NCBI GenBank assembly: GCA_030267565.1
Contig: BRXU01000062.1
Coordinates: 1-64,000, forward strand
DNA length: 64,000 nucleotides
From: Pleodorina starrii
Lineage: Eukaryota; Chlorophyta; Chlorophyceae; Chlamydomonadales; Volvocaceae
Direction of reading: 5' to 3'
This document shows, piece by piece, positions 32,006-44,120 of the stretch. Position 1 is the first letter of the stretch. Each line of letters starts with the position of its first letter. A program made the translations under genes and the position numbers. The notes beneath the pieces were generated by a model that made no database searches, had not been told where the DNA came from, and saw nothing but the letters and a program-made list of their open reading frames with translations.

Positions 32006-32586
32006 GACGACACACGCAAAGTTCGCTCATAGAAATGCCGTACCGCGGGACGAGCACTGGTTTCGGCCCATAGAAATGGGCCTAATTTGTACACAAGCGC
32101 TTGCCGTATACGCGGAAATTTCGCATCTTTCAGGAAAACGGCCACGCTGACAGAAATTGACCCCTTCCCGAAACCGTATTTAGGATTCGACGATTACAAG
32201 GGGAACCGGTTTTCACACCGGTTGCCAGCCGTGCAGACTGTTCATTCTACCCCAGGGGCACCCGAGACGGGTGCCGAAAGCAAGCCGCCAAGGCCCACCA
32301 GCACCAAGCCCGCACGACACACAAAGCGCGTATCCGCCACCGAGAGACACCGAGTGGAGTATCGGAGACAGGGAGCGCCCACCAAGCTCCGGGAAAACAA
32401 CACGCAAGGAGCTCCCAACCGAGTACCTGGACAGGAAGCGCCGACCAAGCTCCTGCCCCTCTGGTCAACCGACAACTTCGCGGCAAGGGTTCCGGCAACC
32501 CGATTCTGCTTCTGCCACTTTGCTGAAACATACGATATAGTTTTCTGCGAACTTCAATAACCACCTCAGATCTCTATAGAGACAAA

Positions 32587-35557
32587 ATGACATCGCTAAT
32601 GGAAGCGTCCGAGCTCCCGACCACCCCGCTGGCTGGAGTTGCAAACTTTGCGAAAAAGGAGCCCTTGCTATCCGACCTCACGCTGGCCTCTGTCCTCACA
32701 GCTGCGCTTGATTCCCTGCCATCAATCCTGTCGGAATCCCTGCTGGCCGCCACGTTTGCGCGGCAACTATACGCCTTCCGTCCTTCGCCGGCGCTCGCTA
32801 GTGTGTCGTGGCTTCGGCAGCTAGAGCAGCAGGACGGAAACGTGCTAGTGCTGGACCGCAGAGGCCTCACCGCTCGAGGCGGTCTCCTGCCGGACGACCA
32901 CCTGGTGAGTCGTGGGCTTTTCGATTACATTGCATTCGACACCGGCAGCAACATGGCCAGGATCCCTACAATCCTTGCCACAGTGGCGTAAGCAGCGACT
33001 TGTATTATAAAAGTAGAGAACCCAACACGAGGGCGAGGGGTTGCGTGTTCCAGCGTGTTCGGTCCGAACTCAAACAGAAAGTCGACGCGTGCTGTTGGAG
33101 CTGCATGTTAGCCTGGCTCCTGAGCATCCGCGTGATGAGCCTCTGCTGCTTACACCGTCCCGCTGCCAACATGCGCTCGAACTCGGAAAGCGTCGCTGTG
33201 ACTGCGGTGCCGCACTACCTTGGTCCTATAAGGTCCTATACCCACCTGAGTGGCCGCATCAAGGCCGCCCCGCCCGTCACCTGGCATGAGCCGTATGAAG
33301 TATTGAAGTTGCAATCGCCCCTCTCGCCCTCTGTATGCTGCTGCCGAGAGTCACAGCCCAGATGCCGGTCGCGCGCACCACGCAACCCCGAAAGCCACCG
33401 CACCGCCGCCACACCGCCTCCTTACCCCACTCCTTGCCGCCCCTCCCAAACCCAAACCACTGCTACCCCAACCTTTCACACACACACACCCCGCAGTTCA
33501 AATCCATGGCGCGCAAGGGGCTCATCCGCGACAATCACGTCGTGTGGGCGTCCCGCCACCCGCCCCTGCCGCCCGCCAAGCCCTCCGCCAGCAGCAACGG
33601 CAACAACAACAACAACAACAACACCAACAGCAGCGCCGCGGATTCCGCGCTCCCCACCTCCTCCTCGGCGCCCGCCCTGAGCACCGCCGCCGCGCCACAT
33701 CCCGCCGACGAGGCCGCTACGCCCACCGTCTTGAACGTCTACGCCCTCAGCGGCGCCGTGTGCGGCCACCGAGGCATCGTCCACGGCGGCCTCTCCTCCG
33801 CCATCATCGACGAATCCTTCGGCTACCTGCTGTACCTGCTGGCGGCGGCGGCGGCGACGGCGGCGGCTCCGCCGCCGCTGGCGGGGCAGGCGGGCGGCCA
33901 TGGCGCGACAGCGACAGCGGCAGCGACAGCGGCAGCGACAGCTGCAGCGACAGCGGCAGCGACAGCGGCAGCGACAGCGGCAGCGACAGCGGCAGCGACA
34001 GCGGCAGCGACAGCGGCAGCGACAGCGGCAGCGACAGCGGCAGCGACAGCGGCAGCGACAGCGACAGCGGCAGCGACAGCGGCAGCGACAGCGGCAGCGA
34101 CAGCGACAGCGGCAGCGACAGCGGCAGCGACAGCGGCAGCGACAGCGGCGGGGGTCCAGGTGGCAACGCGGCAGCTGCAGCCGTGTTGCGGTGTGTGGGA
34201 GGCTCTGGAGGGTGCGGATCTGCGCTCCGCCATGACGGCACATCTGGAGGTCGACTTCCTGCGGGTGGGTTGGGGAGCAGCGAGGAGGGGATGTTGTGGG
34301 TTTGCGGGATTGCCGGATTGCGGGCTTGCCGGATTGGATTGGGGAGCTGCTAGGATCTGTAAGGCTGATACGGCAAGATCCGTGGAGGGGCTGCTGGACC
34401 TGATGCCGTACGATTCCCCCCCGTCGTCGCTACAATAAAATTACTTTGGCACGCCGTTTAAGAAGTCCTGCGTCCTGCGCGCGTAGCGCCCATCTTGATG
34501 ACTTTGGCTTTTGTGGATCGTGGGAGTGGTTCTGTTAGGCCTGCCCCTGTACCGTCCGTTCCAACCCGCCCCGCCCCGCCTCGGCTTCACCCCGTGTGCC
34601 GTCTGCCCGCCCGCCTCCCGTTCCCACTCTGTCCTGCAGCCGCTGCCGTCCGATTCGATCGTGGCGTGCATTGTCCAGGTTGAGCGCATCGAGGGGCGCA
34701 AGGTGTGGCTGCAGGCGCAGCTGCGCAGCAAGCCGCCGCCACCGCCGCCGGCGTCCTCGTCGGCCGCAGAGGCTGCAGCGGCAGGCCGGACCGGCTCCGG
34801 GGCGGGCGAGGACGGCGGTGTGGTGTACGCCGTGGGCAAGGCGCTCTTCATAACACCCAGGCCACGAAGTGAGTTTCGGCAGTTTCGGTTTTGGAAAGGA
34901 CCGTGGAAAGGACTGCGGGAGTGACAGTGACAGTGACAATGACAGCTGACACAGCATGTCGTACTGGTTGGCGCAAGTTACAAATGTGTTTGTTTACATC
35001 GCAAATGCGTTTGCGTGAGCGATTGTGACTGTTGAGAACATTCCGTATATTGTGGTGGCGTTTATACGTGTTATGACGATGAGCCGAGGGCTGCTTGCCG
35101 GTCGTGTTCGCGCGCGCGTTGGAAGGACTGGACTTAAGCGGGCCGGACGAGCGAGTATGCAATCCGGCGACAGCAGTCCGTAACGGTTTGCCGTCAGGAG
35201 TTGCACATACTTCGATTTTTACCGGGTCCCGCTTTCCCGGGTTGGGATGAGCAGCGGGCAGGGTTTTGGTCTACCGGCGGTACCGGCTGTGCCCTGCTGG
35301 GTTGACCAGGATTGACCGGGTACAGAGGTCAGCCAATTGTTTTTGTCGCAGCAGCTCTGCTTCCAGTGGCAGTGGTTGCATGGTCAAATGCCAGATCGCA
35401 ACGTTGTATGTGTCTGTCCAATGGTTGCTCGGCGCACCCTGCTGACTGCTGACTTGGATTGACACACGGGGGTGACATACCGGTATATCGCTCATCATAC
35501 GGACTGTGCTCATTATGGACGCTTTGCCCGTGCTTCATGCCTTTCCTTGCAGGCTGA
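32587..35557 (+). CDS. Hotdog-fold (4HBT/THEM4-like) thioesterase
   Basis: Exons: 32587..32904 (ATG, 106 codons), 33497..34264, 34640..34868 and a tiny last exon 35553..35557 (phase 1, giving AGC-TGA). The key segment is CGHRGIVHGGLSSAIIDES: HGG followed by an acidic residue one helix later is the thioesterase signature. It continues TAHLEVDFLR, then PLPSDSIVACIVQVERIEGRKVWLQAQL and VYAVGKALFITPR, the remaining strands of the fold. Known: such enzymes hydrolyse acyl-CoA or related thioesters; substrate not predictable here. About 100 residues of Ala/Thr repeat are inserted between the catalytic helix and the next strand. If the last intron is not used, translation runs on for about 17 codons to a stop at 34924. 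The terminal exon is the weakest part. Confidence 0.8.
33905..34150. repeat. GCAGCGACAGCG 12-bp tandem repeat inside a coding exon
   Basis: About 20 units with occasional 6-bp variants. In the thioesterase frame it encodes repeated Ala-Ala-Thr. It is open in every forward and most reverse frames, which explains the many overlapping ORFs here. Confidence 0.95.
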
Positions 35558-38258
35558 AATGGAGAGGGATCATTGAGAGGAGCATTGGTACCAAGGCCAC
35601 GAACAGGGAGAGGAAGAGTGTCGACAACGATGAAACGGTTGCCGACGTCCGTTTAAATCAATCATTCTTCGGACCGCGAGTTCCTTTGGGTTATCCCTCT
35701 TGCATTTCGAGCGTCCTTATCATAATTCCTTTGCATACGTGAATTGCTTGGCGACTGATTAAAGTCTGAATGAGTATTTACCGCACGCGGCCCCCACGGC
35801 GCTGTGGCGACTTCCGAGATAGGAACCTGCGGCACGCGGCGTGTGTGGCACGTGCCGGGTGCCGTTTGTCGTGGTGGGATTTATGCGCTTTATGTGTTTG
35901 CAGAGATCTGTAGGTCTACTGACACAGGTTTGGTTTTGAGGTTTCACATTCTGACTGAGATCGGCCGGTCACGGGCGTCACCATCCCTGCAGCGTGCCGG
36001 CTTCCTGCCTCCTGCAAGCACCGCCAAACCGGCCGCACTCCCCAGTCCCCGCATAAGCGTATCGGCAACACTGGCTGCCAGAGGCTGTTCCCGCAGGCCC
36101 GAACACGGCGCTGCACCTTCCCGGGCCCTGTTTGTTACCATGCAGCGCCCGCACAGCACCTGTGCACCTAATCACGCCATACTTCGTGCGAACAGTCTAA
36201 AAGACATCTGCGCGTGGGTCATCGTCGATTGTCGCTGCAGGGTGTGGCTTGAGGATTTTAGAAACCGACTCTGGGGGCCAACTCTGGGGGGGGGGGGGTA
36301 CGCCTCTGCCCCGGTCACTCTGCTACTTCAATACCTATTTGGGGTGTGAAATAAATGGATAGGCCGGAGCCCGTGAACGGCAGATTGGTGCGTTGCGAGG
36401 TGGACGTCTTGCTGTCTTTCTGCGGGCGGAAGAGGTAGTCGAAAGGGACTTTCGTGTACTGATGTGTGTGTATGTTACCGGTACTCGCGGTACCTGCGTT
36501 GCTGTCGGGCCGGCACTCAAGCAGCAGCCGTGCGCTGTTGGCTTTGCAACAGCAGGTGGTGACGGATGGGCGGTGGTGTGCGCCGAGGTTCTTACCCAAG
36601 CCTGGCTGGGGTACAGTCCACACGCAGGCGACCGGGGCGTGTAGGGCCCACATCGCCACATGCCCCCGGTGTGTGCGGCTTCGGGACCTGTGTGGTGCTG
36701 ATTGACGGTGTAAGGTAACACGGCTGTGCTTGTGGCGCAATGCTACGTGGACATGGCAAGATGTCAGCAGCCGTGCCACTGCATCACTGGCTTCCTTTGG
36801 GCCCAGCCACGGTCGCCTTTGGATAAACCGCAGAAACAGACTGCTGCAGGTGACCCCTGCGCGTTCCTAGCTGCTCCGAGTCAGCACGAGTCAGCGTTTG
36901 CCAGTAATCTAAATAACGTCACAGCGCCACGAGCCGATTAGAAGTCAGCAGTCAGGGCGCTGTGTCATCAGGGTTTGGCCTTGCTGCTGTATTGCCGTGA
37001 ACATGCAAGCCGTGACTGATCATCCCGGGGAGCCGCATATCTGACAAGGTGACAAAGCCTGAGCCTCACAGAAAATACCGTACAAATGTCGCACCCAGCC
37101 CCCGCTTCCCTGATCAACGGTCAGCGACCTCTCTTAAAATGGCCTCTATCCACAAGGGGGGGGAGGGCTGCAGCGGACAGCACGGCGCCCAGCCCCGTGT
37201 GTACCGTAAACACACAACACACACAAGACACAACACACGTTGGGTACGGCCCACACCCTCTCATCCGCTGTGGGCGCAACGAACGCACAACGGCAAAGCC
37301 ACGCGCCACCGCACGGCTTTCCTGCACATAGCACTCGATCAGGCTTAGGATAAGGGTTGAACTGCGCCCGCCCGATACACTTCGCACTTCAGCTGCCCGG
37401 GGCCGCAACCCCGGCCTCAACTGAAACAAAAGCGAACCCACCCGATCAACTCGAAAGAAAGCCATTCTCGTTACATCCGAACCGGGGGGTCAATCACTGG
37501 TGCACAAGCAAGGCACCCGCCACTGGGGCAGCATGCGTCTACCGGTAAACATTTTAACCAGCCACAAGCCAAACCATCCGCCGCTCCCCGTCAAACCCAC
37601 AGACCCGACCCGACCCGACCCGACCCGGCACTGCACGGCAAAAGCTTCGAGACCAGCCCCCAGCCCCCAGACGAATGAAGCCCAGAGGCGCGTTATCCAC
37701 AGACGGCGCGTGCACCAGGGCCCAGGCACAGCACCAAATGTCCCCTCCCTCCGATCGAGTGTCATTGATTGATTGGTTCGTATCGCCGCCGGAGACACCG
37801 GTCGCGTGCCAGCTTAAGCTTCCCGGCGCCAAATGGTGATCAACAGCCACCCGTCCTCGTGTGACGCTGAAAGGTGCGTCCTCCCAGGGAAGGGGAAGGA
37901 GATGGGGGAGGAGGAGGAGCAGCGGAGGGCGACCGCGCGGTGCACTGGCGCACAGCTATATGTGCAGTCCGGGGAAAAAAGGAAGACTGGGAGCGCGGCC
38001 CGCCACTCGCTCCACGTTGCCGCCAACGAACACACCAGTATAACCACAGGCTGTGTCCACAGGCTGCGACCGACAGGGCCGTTTTTTCCCGCATCGCTGC
38101 AGCTGTGCCGGTACAGCTCCCGGCCCCCCGTGGACGACCAAGCTCCCAACTGTGCCAGCACCCACACGGGGGGTGGCGTGCATCGGCGCAGGCAACCACG
38201 GGCCGCCCACCTACCAACACACAGTCTGCCGCCAGCTAAGCCAGCACTGCAGGGTTCC
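35558..38258. other. 2.7-kb gene-poor region
   Basis: Between the thioesterase and bS21m genes. It contains several TACCGGTA-type palindromes (about 35478, 36478, 37540), a run of 11 G at about 36287 and a GACCC microsatellite (37603-37627). ORFs up to about 180 codons are present, but I see no domain. Confidence 0.4.
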
Positions 38259-38603
38259 CTATTTCCCCGGCCGCAGCCGCATGACCCACTTGATTTGCTC
38301 GGTTACAATCCGCCCCACAGCGTGCTTGTATGATCGCTTGTACTTTTCATACCGCATGTCACTGCCATTCAAGTAGTATTGCCTCTTCCGCATTTCCTCC
38401 GCGAGGCCTTCCTCGTCGCGTTTCCGATTCAGCTCCGAAAGCGCCTGGTGCACGTTGTTGTCCTTCACATCTACTTGGATGGCCATAAAACGTTGCCCGT
38501 CATGCCAAAGCGCAGTAGAACCACGAAAGCCGAGGACCTCACTCGCAGCTGTAGACAAAGCGCACCAGTCGCCGCGTGCAGCGATTCGGCATGCCATCGC
38601 CAT
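38259..38603 (-). CDS. MRPS21: Mitochondrial (organellar) ribosomal protein bS21m
   Basis: Single-exon ORF of 114 aa, ATG at 38603, stop at 38259. The first 40 or so residues (MAMACRIAARGDWCALSTAA) look like an organelle targeting sequence. The bS21 core follows: MAIQVDVKDNNVHQALSELN, then a basic helix region (RKRDEEGLAEEMRKRQYY, YEKYKRSYKHAVGRI). Known: bS21 is a small-subunit protein near the mRNA exit; mitochondrial versions keep the VxVxDNNVxxAL pattern. It is intronless, unlike its neighbours. Mitochondrial rather than plastid location is an inference. Confidence 0.88.
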   Translation of the reverse strand: MAMACRIAARGDWCALSTAASEVLGFRGSTALWHDGQRFMAIQVDVKDNNVHQALSELNRKRDEEGLAEEMRKRQYYLNGSDMRYEKYKRSYKHAVGRIVTEQIKWVMRLRPGK

Positions 38604-38807
38604 TGTGTATCAAATCATTTGGTAAACAGGTATACTGGCTGATTAGTTCAAGTGAACTCGTCCGATTTTGGAGCTTCAAGCGCTTTCTGTAATCGCGCTC
38701 AGCGGTATGAAAGGCGGAAGGCTAGGAGGTGTAAGACGATATGATCTTGCATAGGCACACGTACTCTTTCCGTGACAAAGGCGACATCGGCGAAAACCGC
38801 CTGCCTT

Positions 38808-38871
38808 AAAGTGGCCTGAAACTCTGGTAGTTGGGACGAGCTGTACAGGACGGGGGATGAGTTACCTATCT
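38808..38871 (+). repeat. 64-bp repeat, left copy of an inverted pair
   Basis: Starts AAAGTGGCCTGAAACTC and ends GTTACCTATCT. The reverse complement is at 44121..44184 with about 4 mismatches. LINE B is inserted at its inner end. Possibly a terminal inverted repeat of a DNA transposon. Confidence 0.85.
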
Positions 38872-38873
38872 CT
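38864..38873. repeat. Target-site duplication of LINE B, left copy
   Basis: ACCTATCTCT, repeated at 41340..41349. Confidence 0.85.
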
Positions 38874-41339
38874 TTGTCCGATAGAGGATATGGATGCGTG
38901 GCGCACTCATTTTGATAACTTGTTTAATGGGGAGTCGAATGCGACTGATGTTGAAAGGGCAAAAGTTATGCTGTGCCAGCTTAACTATCAGGTTTTGCAG
39001 GATGGTAACGACTGGGTCAAGTCAGACAGTTTCAAGGCGCGCGCAGACTCTGCTGCGGGCATTTCTGCACCTTTTTCTTGTGAGGAGGTTTGTCAAGCTA
39101 TCAAACGGTTGCGGAACAATAAATCTTGTGGCCCCGGCAAAATTCCAGCTGAGTGTCTTAAGCGTGCGACGCGCATGGTCGAGAGGAAGGAGGTTAATGT
39201 GGCTGCGCCGCTTCTGCGGGTTCTTTTTGAGCACATTCGTTCCACAGGGGATTTCCCCAGTCAGTTCATTAGCTCTGTACTAACGCCTATCCATAAAAAG
39301 GGTGACGTTATGGACATGAGTAACTATCGAGGTCTTGCGGTGGGCGGAGTTTTGGCTAAGCTGTACGCGTTCTTGCTTGAGAACCGTCTTAACGGCTGGA
39401 GTGAGAATTGCGGCGCGCGTTCACCGTATCAGGGGGGGTTTCGTAGGAAGCGAGGCACGGTTCATAATATATTCGCGCTGCGACACCTATTAGATTCTCA
39501 TCGGCGGGCAGGTGGGGCTATCAATCATCCACTCTTCGTTTGCCAGATCGATTTCGAAAAGGCTTTTGACAGGGTTCCCCGTGACTTGCTTTGGTTGCGA
39601 TTGGAGGAGCGTGGGCTTAGCCCTGAAGCACTGAAAGCCATTAAAGCCTGCTACGATAAGGTCACCCTTAAGCTGCGCGTTAACGGCGCAACGGGTTGCC
39701 CCTTCGAGTCTTCCCAGGGAGTCAAGCAAGGGTGCCCGCTTAGCCCCACGTTGTATGGCATTTTTGGAGAGAGCTTTGCGGATTTTATCGACGTCTTGGA
39801 CAGGGATCGCCCCTCGTTCATGTACGCGAACAAGTGTCCTTGTGCAGATGGTTTTAGGATTCCCTTACTGCTGTACGCAGATGATCTTAGTTTGTTTGCA
39901 CGCTCAAGGGCGCGTCTGGAACGGTTGCTACAGATGCTTGGGTTATGGTGTGCGACCTTTGGTATGCGGGTGAATGTTAAGAAAACAGAAATTTTAGGCG
40001 TACACGCCAACCCGCGCATTCGAGAAGTGATGGGTTTAGGGCCTCCGTTCGTCATGTCTAGCTGGGAGAACGGTCAGTGGGCCTCTAAGCCTATCGATTG
40101 GGTGGGACGTGCGCGGTATCTGGGGATCCACTACGGACCAGATTTGCCTTTCGTGTCATGCACTGACGAGCTTTTTTCGGCAGGGCAACGTGCCATTTTC
40201 TCTTTAATAAATAAGCTGCGACGGCAGGGGCTTCTTCTTCCCGGGGTAGGGCTAAAATGCTTTAATGCACAGATCCGGCCAATCCTCTCTTACGGGGCTC
40301 AAGTTTGGGCTCCAGATCTTCTTGTTCAGATCCTGGAGGCAGACGAATCGCGGACTTGCCTGTTTGACAGGGCTGTTGCCGATCGGATGGTAGGGCTTCA
40401 GCTCTCGTATTTACGTGCCTTAGCGTGTGTTAAAACTGCCACCACCGCGTTGGTGTTTTGGGAATTTGGCCAACACCCCCTTCATTTGTTTTGGGCGAGG
40501 CTCATCTTTCGTTTTTGGAATAAGTTGGTGGAGTCCGAGAGTTCTATTTACCATCATGTTTTTAGAGAAGAGCTACGTCTCGCCTTAATGGGAGACGGCC
40601 TTCATGATTCGTGGGGTGCGAAGGTTCTAAGGGTGCTTCGGGCGCTGGGGTACGACGTGGATAGTGTGACTGGGAGTTTGGATACCGAGAGCAAGGTGGA
40701 TGCTTTGTCTTCTCATAAGTTGGATATTCCTTGGCTGCTTGGTGAGCTTAAGGATAGGCTGGATGCGGGCTGGGCTAATGAGCGTCTCACCGTAAATCCT
40801 CGCGACTTTGTTTCTGATAACCGTCGGCCGGGGGTAAAGATGTGTCGGTATGAGCACTGGATGGGCGACCCCAGCCATCTCAAGACGTACATCCCCTCCA
40901 GTCATCATCGGAGTTTGATTCGTTTCCGCCTTTGCTGTTGGGCGATTGAGGTTAACCGTCCGAATGGTAGAACGAGAGCGGATCGTGTTTGCCCTATGTG
41001 TAGTACCGGTGCGGTTGAAGACGAGTACCACGTTTTTCTGGAGTGTCCTGCTTATGAAGGCATTCGCCAGAATTTGCAGTTATCGGACGCGTTGCCTAAT
41101 GGTAATATGTGCGCTGTCATGACACTAGGAGATCAGCGTTTGATTGCTAAAGCGCTCCACGAGATGCGTCGGTTACGAAGTCTGAGTACCGGCATACCAG
41201 TTTAACTTGGTTGCTTGATAAATATTTCTTTATGTTTCCTTTCTTGATTTCTATCTAGTTTTATCGGGTTCTAGTGGTCCATGAGCCTCCTGGCTCGTCT
41301 GGGCCTTACGAGCTCAAAGCTTGTAACATCATCATCATC
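38874..41339 (+). mobile_element. LINE B: 5'-truncated non-LTR retrotransposon with intact reverse transcriptase
   Basis: 2.47 kb between 10-bp duplications (38864-38873 and 41340-41349). It ends in GCTTGTAACATCATCATC, the same tail type as LINE A. The ORF is open from 38857 to 41205 (782 aa): LRNNKSCGPGKIPAECLK, HKKGDVMDMSNYRGLAVGG, DFEKAFDRVPRD, SSQGVKQGCPLSPTLYG, YADDLSLFA and a terminal CPMCSTGAVEDEYHVFLEC knuckle. The endonuclease part is missing. It is clearly a different subfamily from LINE A, with many substitutions throughout. The ATG at 38857 lies in target DNA, so the ORF is a chance fusion of five host-derived codons with the RT. Confidence 0.93.
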
Positions 41340-41349
41340 ACCTATCTCT
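41340..41349. repeat. Target-site duplication of LINE B, right copy
   Basis: ACCTATCTCT directly after the ATC tail, matching 38864..38873. Confidence 0.85.
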
Positions 41350-42017
41350 GAAAGAAACACACTGGTTTCGTTATAGACTAGATTATGTACTGGTAGTGCC
41401 TTTCATTTCAAATTTCTCCAACAGTTCGCTTTTCTACCGCTTAAGAAAACACTTAGCGCACCCCTCGAAACTTATTTTTATTATAGATTTGTGTTTCATG
41501 TTACTCCGTTACTAGTATGGCGGTGGCTCAAAGCAGGGAGCCATGCGGCTCCAGCAAGTAAAGTGGATTGGCGCTTGCAGCGTTGGTCGTCTGCATGCTG
41601 CTGACGCTGAGGAAAATAACGTTCATCCTCAACATGACAGTTCTTGGTTGCGCTTCTGCGGGTGCTGAAACTCGCCGGGACTAGGCCCAGGTGTTGGGCA
41701 CCTTCCGGGCGACACGTCTGGCTTGGAGGGCCGTGGGGGGAAAGCCGCGGGCCGCGAGCAGCAGCCGCGTGGGCGAGAGAGTGGGTTCCCTGCGGGGAAT
41801 GGTGCCGGCTCGGAGGGTTTGGCGTCGCGAGGAATTTCGCCGTGGAGGCCACCAAGGCAGCTGCCGAAGGCGCGCACAACCCCGGCGACTTTGGCCGGGC
41901 GCGGCGGCCGGTGACTGGCCTTGGGCCGCGCCGGGGGGCCGGGCTGGCGGGCTGAGGGCGCCCGCGGCGAGCAGCACGACGGCCTGGGCCTGGGCCGCCG
42001 CGGGTGACCCTCATGGC

Positions 42018-42680
42018 ATGGAGGGCGGGGGGTATGGAGCGCCACAGGCCAGCGCGATGGAGGGGGGGGCACAGTACGGTGGTTACACCGCCTCGGGGAA
42101 CGAGGCCCAGGAAGGGCCAACGCGCACCCTTGCATCAGGCCGCCAGCGTAGGCGGGCGGAGGGCAGGTTCCAGGAAGGCCCGCGGGCGACGGCGCCTTTG
42201 GGTAGGGGTGGACCCCAGGCGACCAGCCCCAGGATTTACCAGGCCGTCGCGTTCCCGGGGTACCCGGCACCCCCACCGGGCCGGGTTATTGCGGAGCCCC
42301 TGCGGCCCCTAGCCGCACCGAGGCAACCGGCGGGGCCGCCCGCATGCTGGATGGAGCATTGGGTGAGGTACGCGCGGCATTTGCGTGGCGGGGACTTCGG
42401 GACGCATCCGAAGATGTACGTAGCCTACAGGCGCGCATCGGGGATATACCGCGGCGCGGCGCTGGCCGGTGCCCACTTCCCGGTACGCTCCCCCACCAGC
42501 TGGCCACGTCAGGGTCCCCATGTCTGTGCGGCGGCCGATGCCCCTCTCCCGTCCCACGCCCCGCCCCTATCCGGTGCTCGCTACCCGCGGAGCTTTCCCG
42601 TTAGGGCCGACCCCCCCCCCAACGCCAGCGCCCGCCCTGTAGGAACTCCTTCCTCAGCCCGCTGCTCAGCCGCCTTCTGA
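42018..42680 (+). CDS. Hypothetical protein, Gly/Pro-rich, about 220 aa
   Basis: Open from an in-frame ATG at 42018 (upstream codons are open too) to 42680. The N-terminal part is Gly/Tyr-rich (GGGYGAPQ, GGAQYGGYTASG). A more complex segment follows (CWMEHWVRYARHLRGGDFG, HPKMYVAYRRASGIYRG), then a Pro/Ser-rich end. The middle segment is the only part with protein-like complexity. It lies inside the DNA bounded by the 64-bp inverted copies, so it may be transposon cargo. Other frames are also open here. Confidence 0.35.
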   Translation: MEGGGYGAPQASAMEGGAQYGGYTASGNEAQEGPTRTLASGRQRRRAEGRFQEGPRATAPLGRGGPQATSPRIYQAVAFPGYPAPPPGRVIAEPLRPLAAPRQPAGPPACWMEHWVRYARHLRGGDFGTHPKMYVAYRRASGIYRGAALAGAHFPVRSPTSWPRQGPHVCAAADAPLPSHAPPLSGARYPRSFPVRADPPPNASARPVGTPSSARCSAAF

Positions 42681-44120
42681 CCGGCGCACCCCGCCCCGCA
42701 CCCACGCACGCCAACTCCCGCCTGACCCGCGCCCTCACGCTGGCCCCCCGTCTTGCTCAGTCCTCCTCGTCCCCGGTGCACCCTGCGAGCCACTTGCCCG
42801 GCCCTCCGGGCCTTTCCACCCCAGGCCCTCGTGCGGGACCTGACCTGTCCGCGGCCCCTTCCCCCGCCGGGCCTCCGTTGCCCGCCGTGCAGCCCAACTA
42901 GGCACGCCGTGCCCTTCGAGCCGGCATCCTCCCGAGCGCAACCTCGCCCGCCCGCCTCACTCGAGTGCGGCCCAGAGCCGCCCCTACAGCCCTCCAGGCC
43001 GGTATCCTTCCTAACCTCGGGCTCCGGCGTGTGTTACCCCGCGCCGCTTCCCGACCCGCGCGAGCCCGTGTGCGCCCCCCCCATGGCTTCCTGGGTCCTC
43101 TGCCCCCCCTAGTGGGCGAATGCGGCCCCCGCCTGCTCGGCCCTTGCCAGCGGCTGAGTCCCTCTAGTACCGCACGCTGCCGTCCAGGTTGGACAGGCCA
43201 AGTGTCCATGATAAGATCCCCCAACCCTTACCCTGGTGGCCCTCCCTGGTGGCCTCCTCCTCCTCCGCCCCAAAGCGCCACCTTGCCCCGGCCGGTTCCC
43301 CCGCCCTGCCCCCCGTCGGCCCCCCCCGGCCCGCCCGGCAGTAACCTCTCTGGAGCCCTCGCCGCCACACACGGTCATTCGGGCTGACCGTGTCCCTTGC
43401 CCACAGCGAAGGACGGCTCAGCGTCTTCACCCCCTGGGCCCCGGTTCCCCTGCCCGATTCCAAGGTGTAGCCGGGCCTCGCCTGTCCACACGTCACACCC
43501 TCCGTTGCCGCACAGCCGCCTTCACTTACTAGGCCTTTACCCCTCGGGCAGCCCCACGTCGGGCTGGGTGCCCGGCCGTGTTACCCATCCCCCACCCCCG
43601 CGGCCACCCGCCTCCCGCACACGCCTCCATCGGCGGCTGCACAGCCCTCAGTGGCTCCCGGTATTCATGCGAACCCGGCGTGGTGAGCTTGCGTGACCAC
43701 CCAGCGCCATCCGCAAATCCTGTCGACGTACCAGCTGTAAGAATGCCGTGCTGCCGGCAAAACAGAGGGCTCCGAGTCCAGAAGAACTCGGGACTTCGAG
43801 CTCACTCGCAACTCCTTATGCCAGAAAGGTCTTTATCACTGCTCATATACTCACAGCGCTGGAACGTGTCAAGCGTCAGACAAGCCCTAACCTACACACT
43901 TTAGGGTCTAATCAGCAAGTTCAGGCTTGCGCTTTCACACAATTGACTGCGAGCTTCTGTGCAGCTCATTGTATGTATTCTTACAGCAGCGTCACACAGC
44001 GTTTAAGACTTTTCTATGCGAAAGGTGAAACGCTTTGCACTGATCCCGGGCCAAATTGTATTCGAATTTCGCTACACGAAAATGGACCTGCTTTTCTACA
44101 AACTGTATCGTTTATACAAC
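42681..44120. other. GC-rich then AT-richer DNA, no supportable gene
   Basis: 42.7-43.7 kb is extremely C-rich with overlapping Pro-rich frames on the plus strand. 43.7-44.1 kb is AT-richer with one frame open to 44188. No domain or splice-consistent model seen. Confidence 0.35.

Larger units (their letters stand above)
31368..32083. mobile_element. 716-bp terminal-inverted-repeat element with an internal small ORF
   Basis: Outer ends AGGCCCATTTCTATGG (31368-31383) and its reverse complement (to 32083) form the terminal repeat. A second, inner pair CATTTCTATGGGCG (31425-31438) and its inverted counterpart CATTTCTATGAGCG (about 32024-32037) lies at matching depth. AAT flanks both sides, a possible 3-bp target duplication. 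No transposase is encoded, so this looks like a non-autonomous DNA element (MITE-like). Between the outer and inner repeats the motif CGAGCATTGGTTTCGG (left) occurs in the same orientation on the right. Confidence 0.7.

Noticed and set aside
33804..34243. Long minus- and plus-strand ORFs of Leu/Pro-Ser, Cys-Arg or Ala-Val repeats
   Set aside because: Shadows of the 12-bp repeat in the thioesterase exon; the repeat unit lacks stops in most frames.
38640..38665. Shared 14-mer GAGTTCACTTGAAC with 30326
   Set aside because: It is nearly palindromic and the similarity does not extend beyond it; probably chance.
42681..43700. Several 90-140 codon ORFs on both strands
   Set aside because: C/G-rich sequence without stops; frames overlap, composition is Pro/Arg-biased and no splice-consistent model appears.
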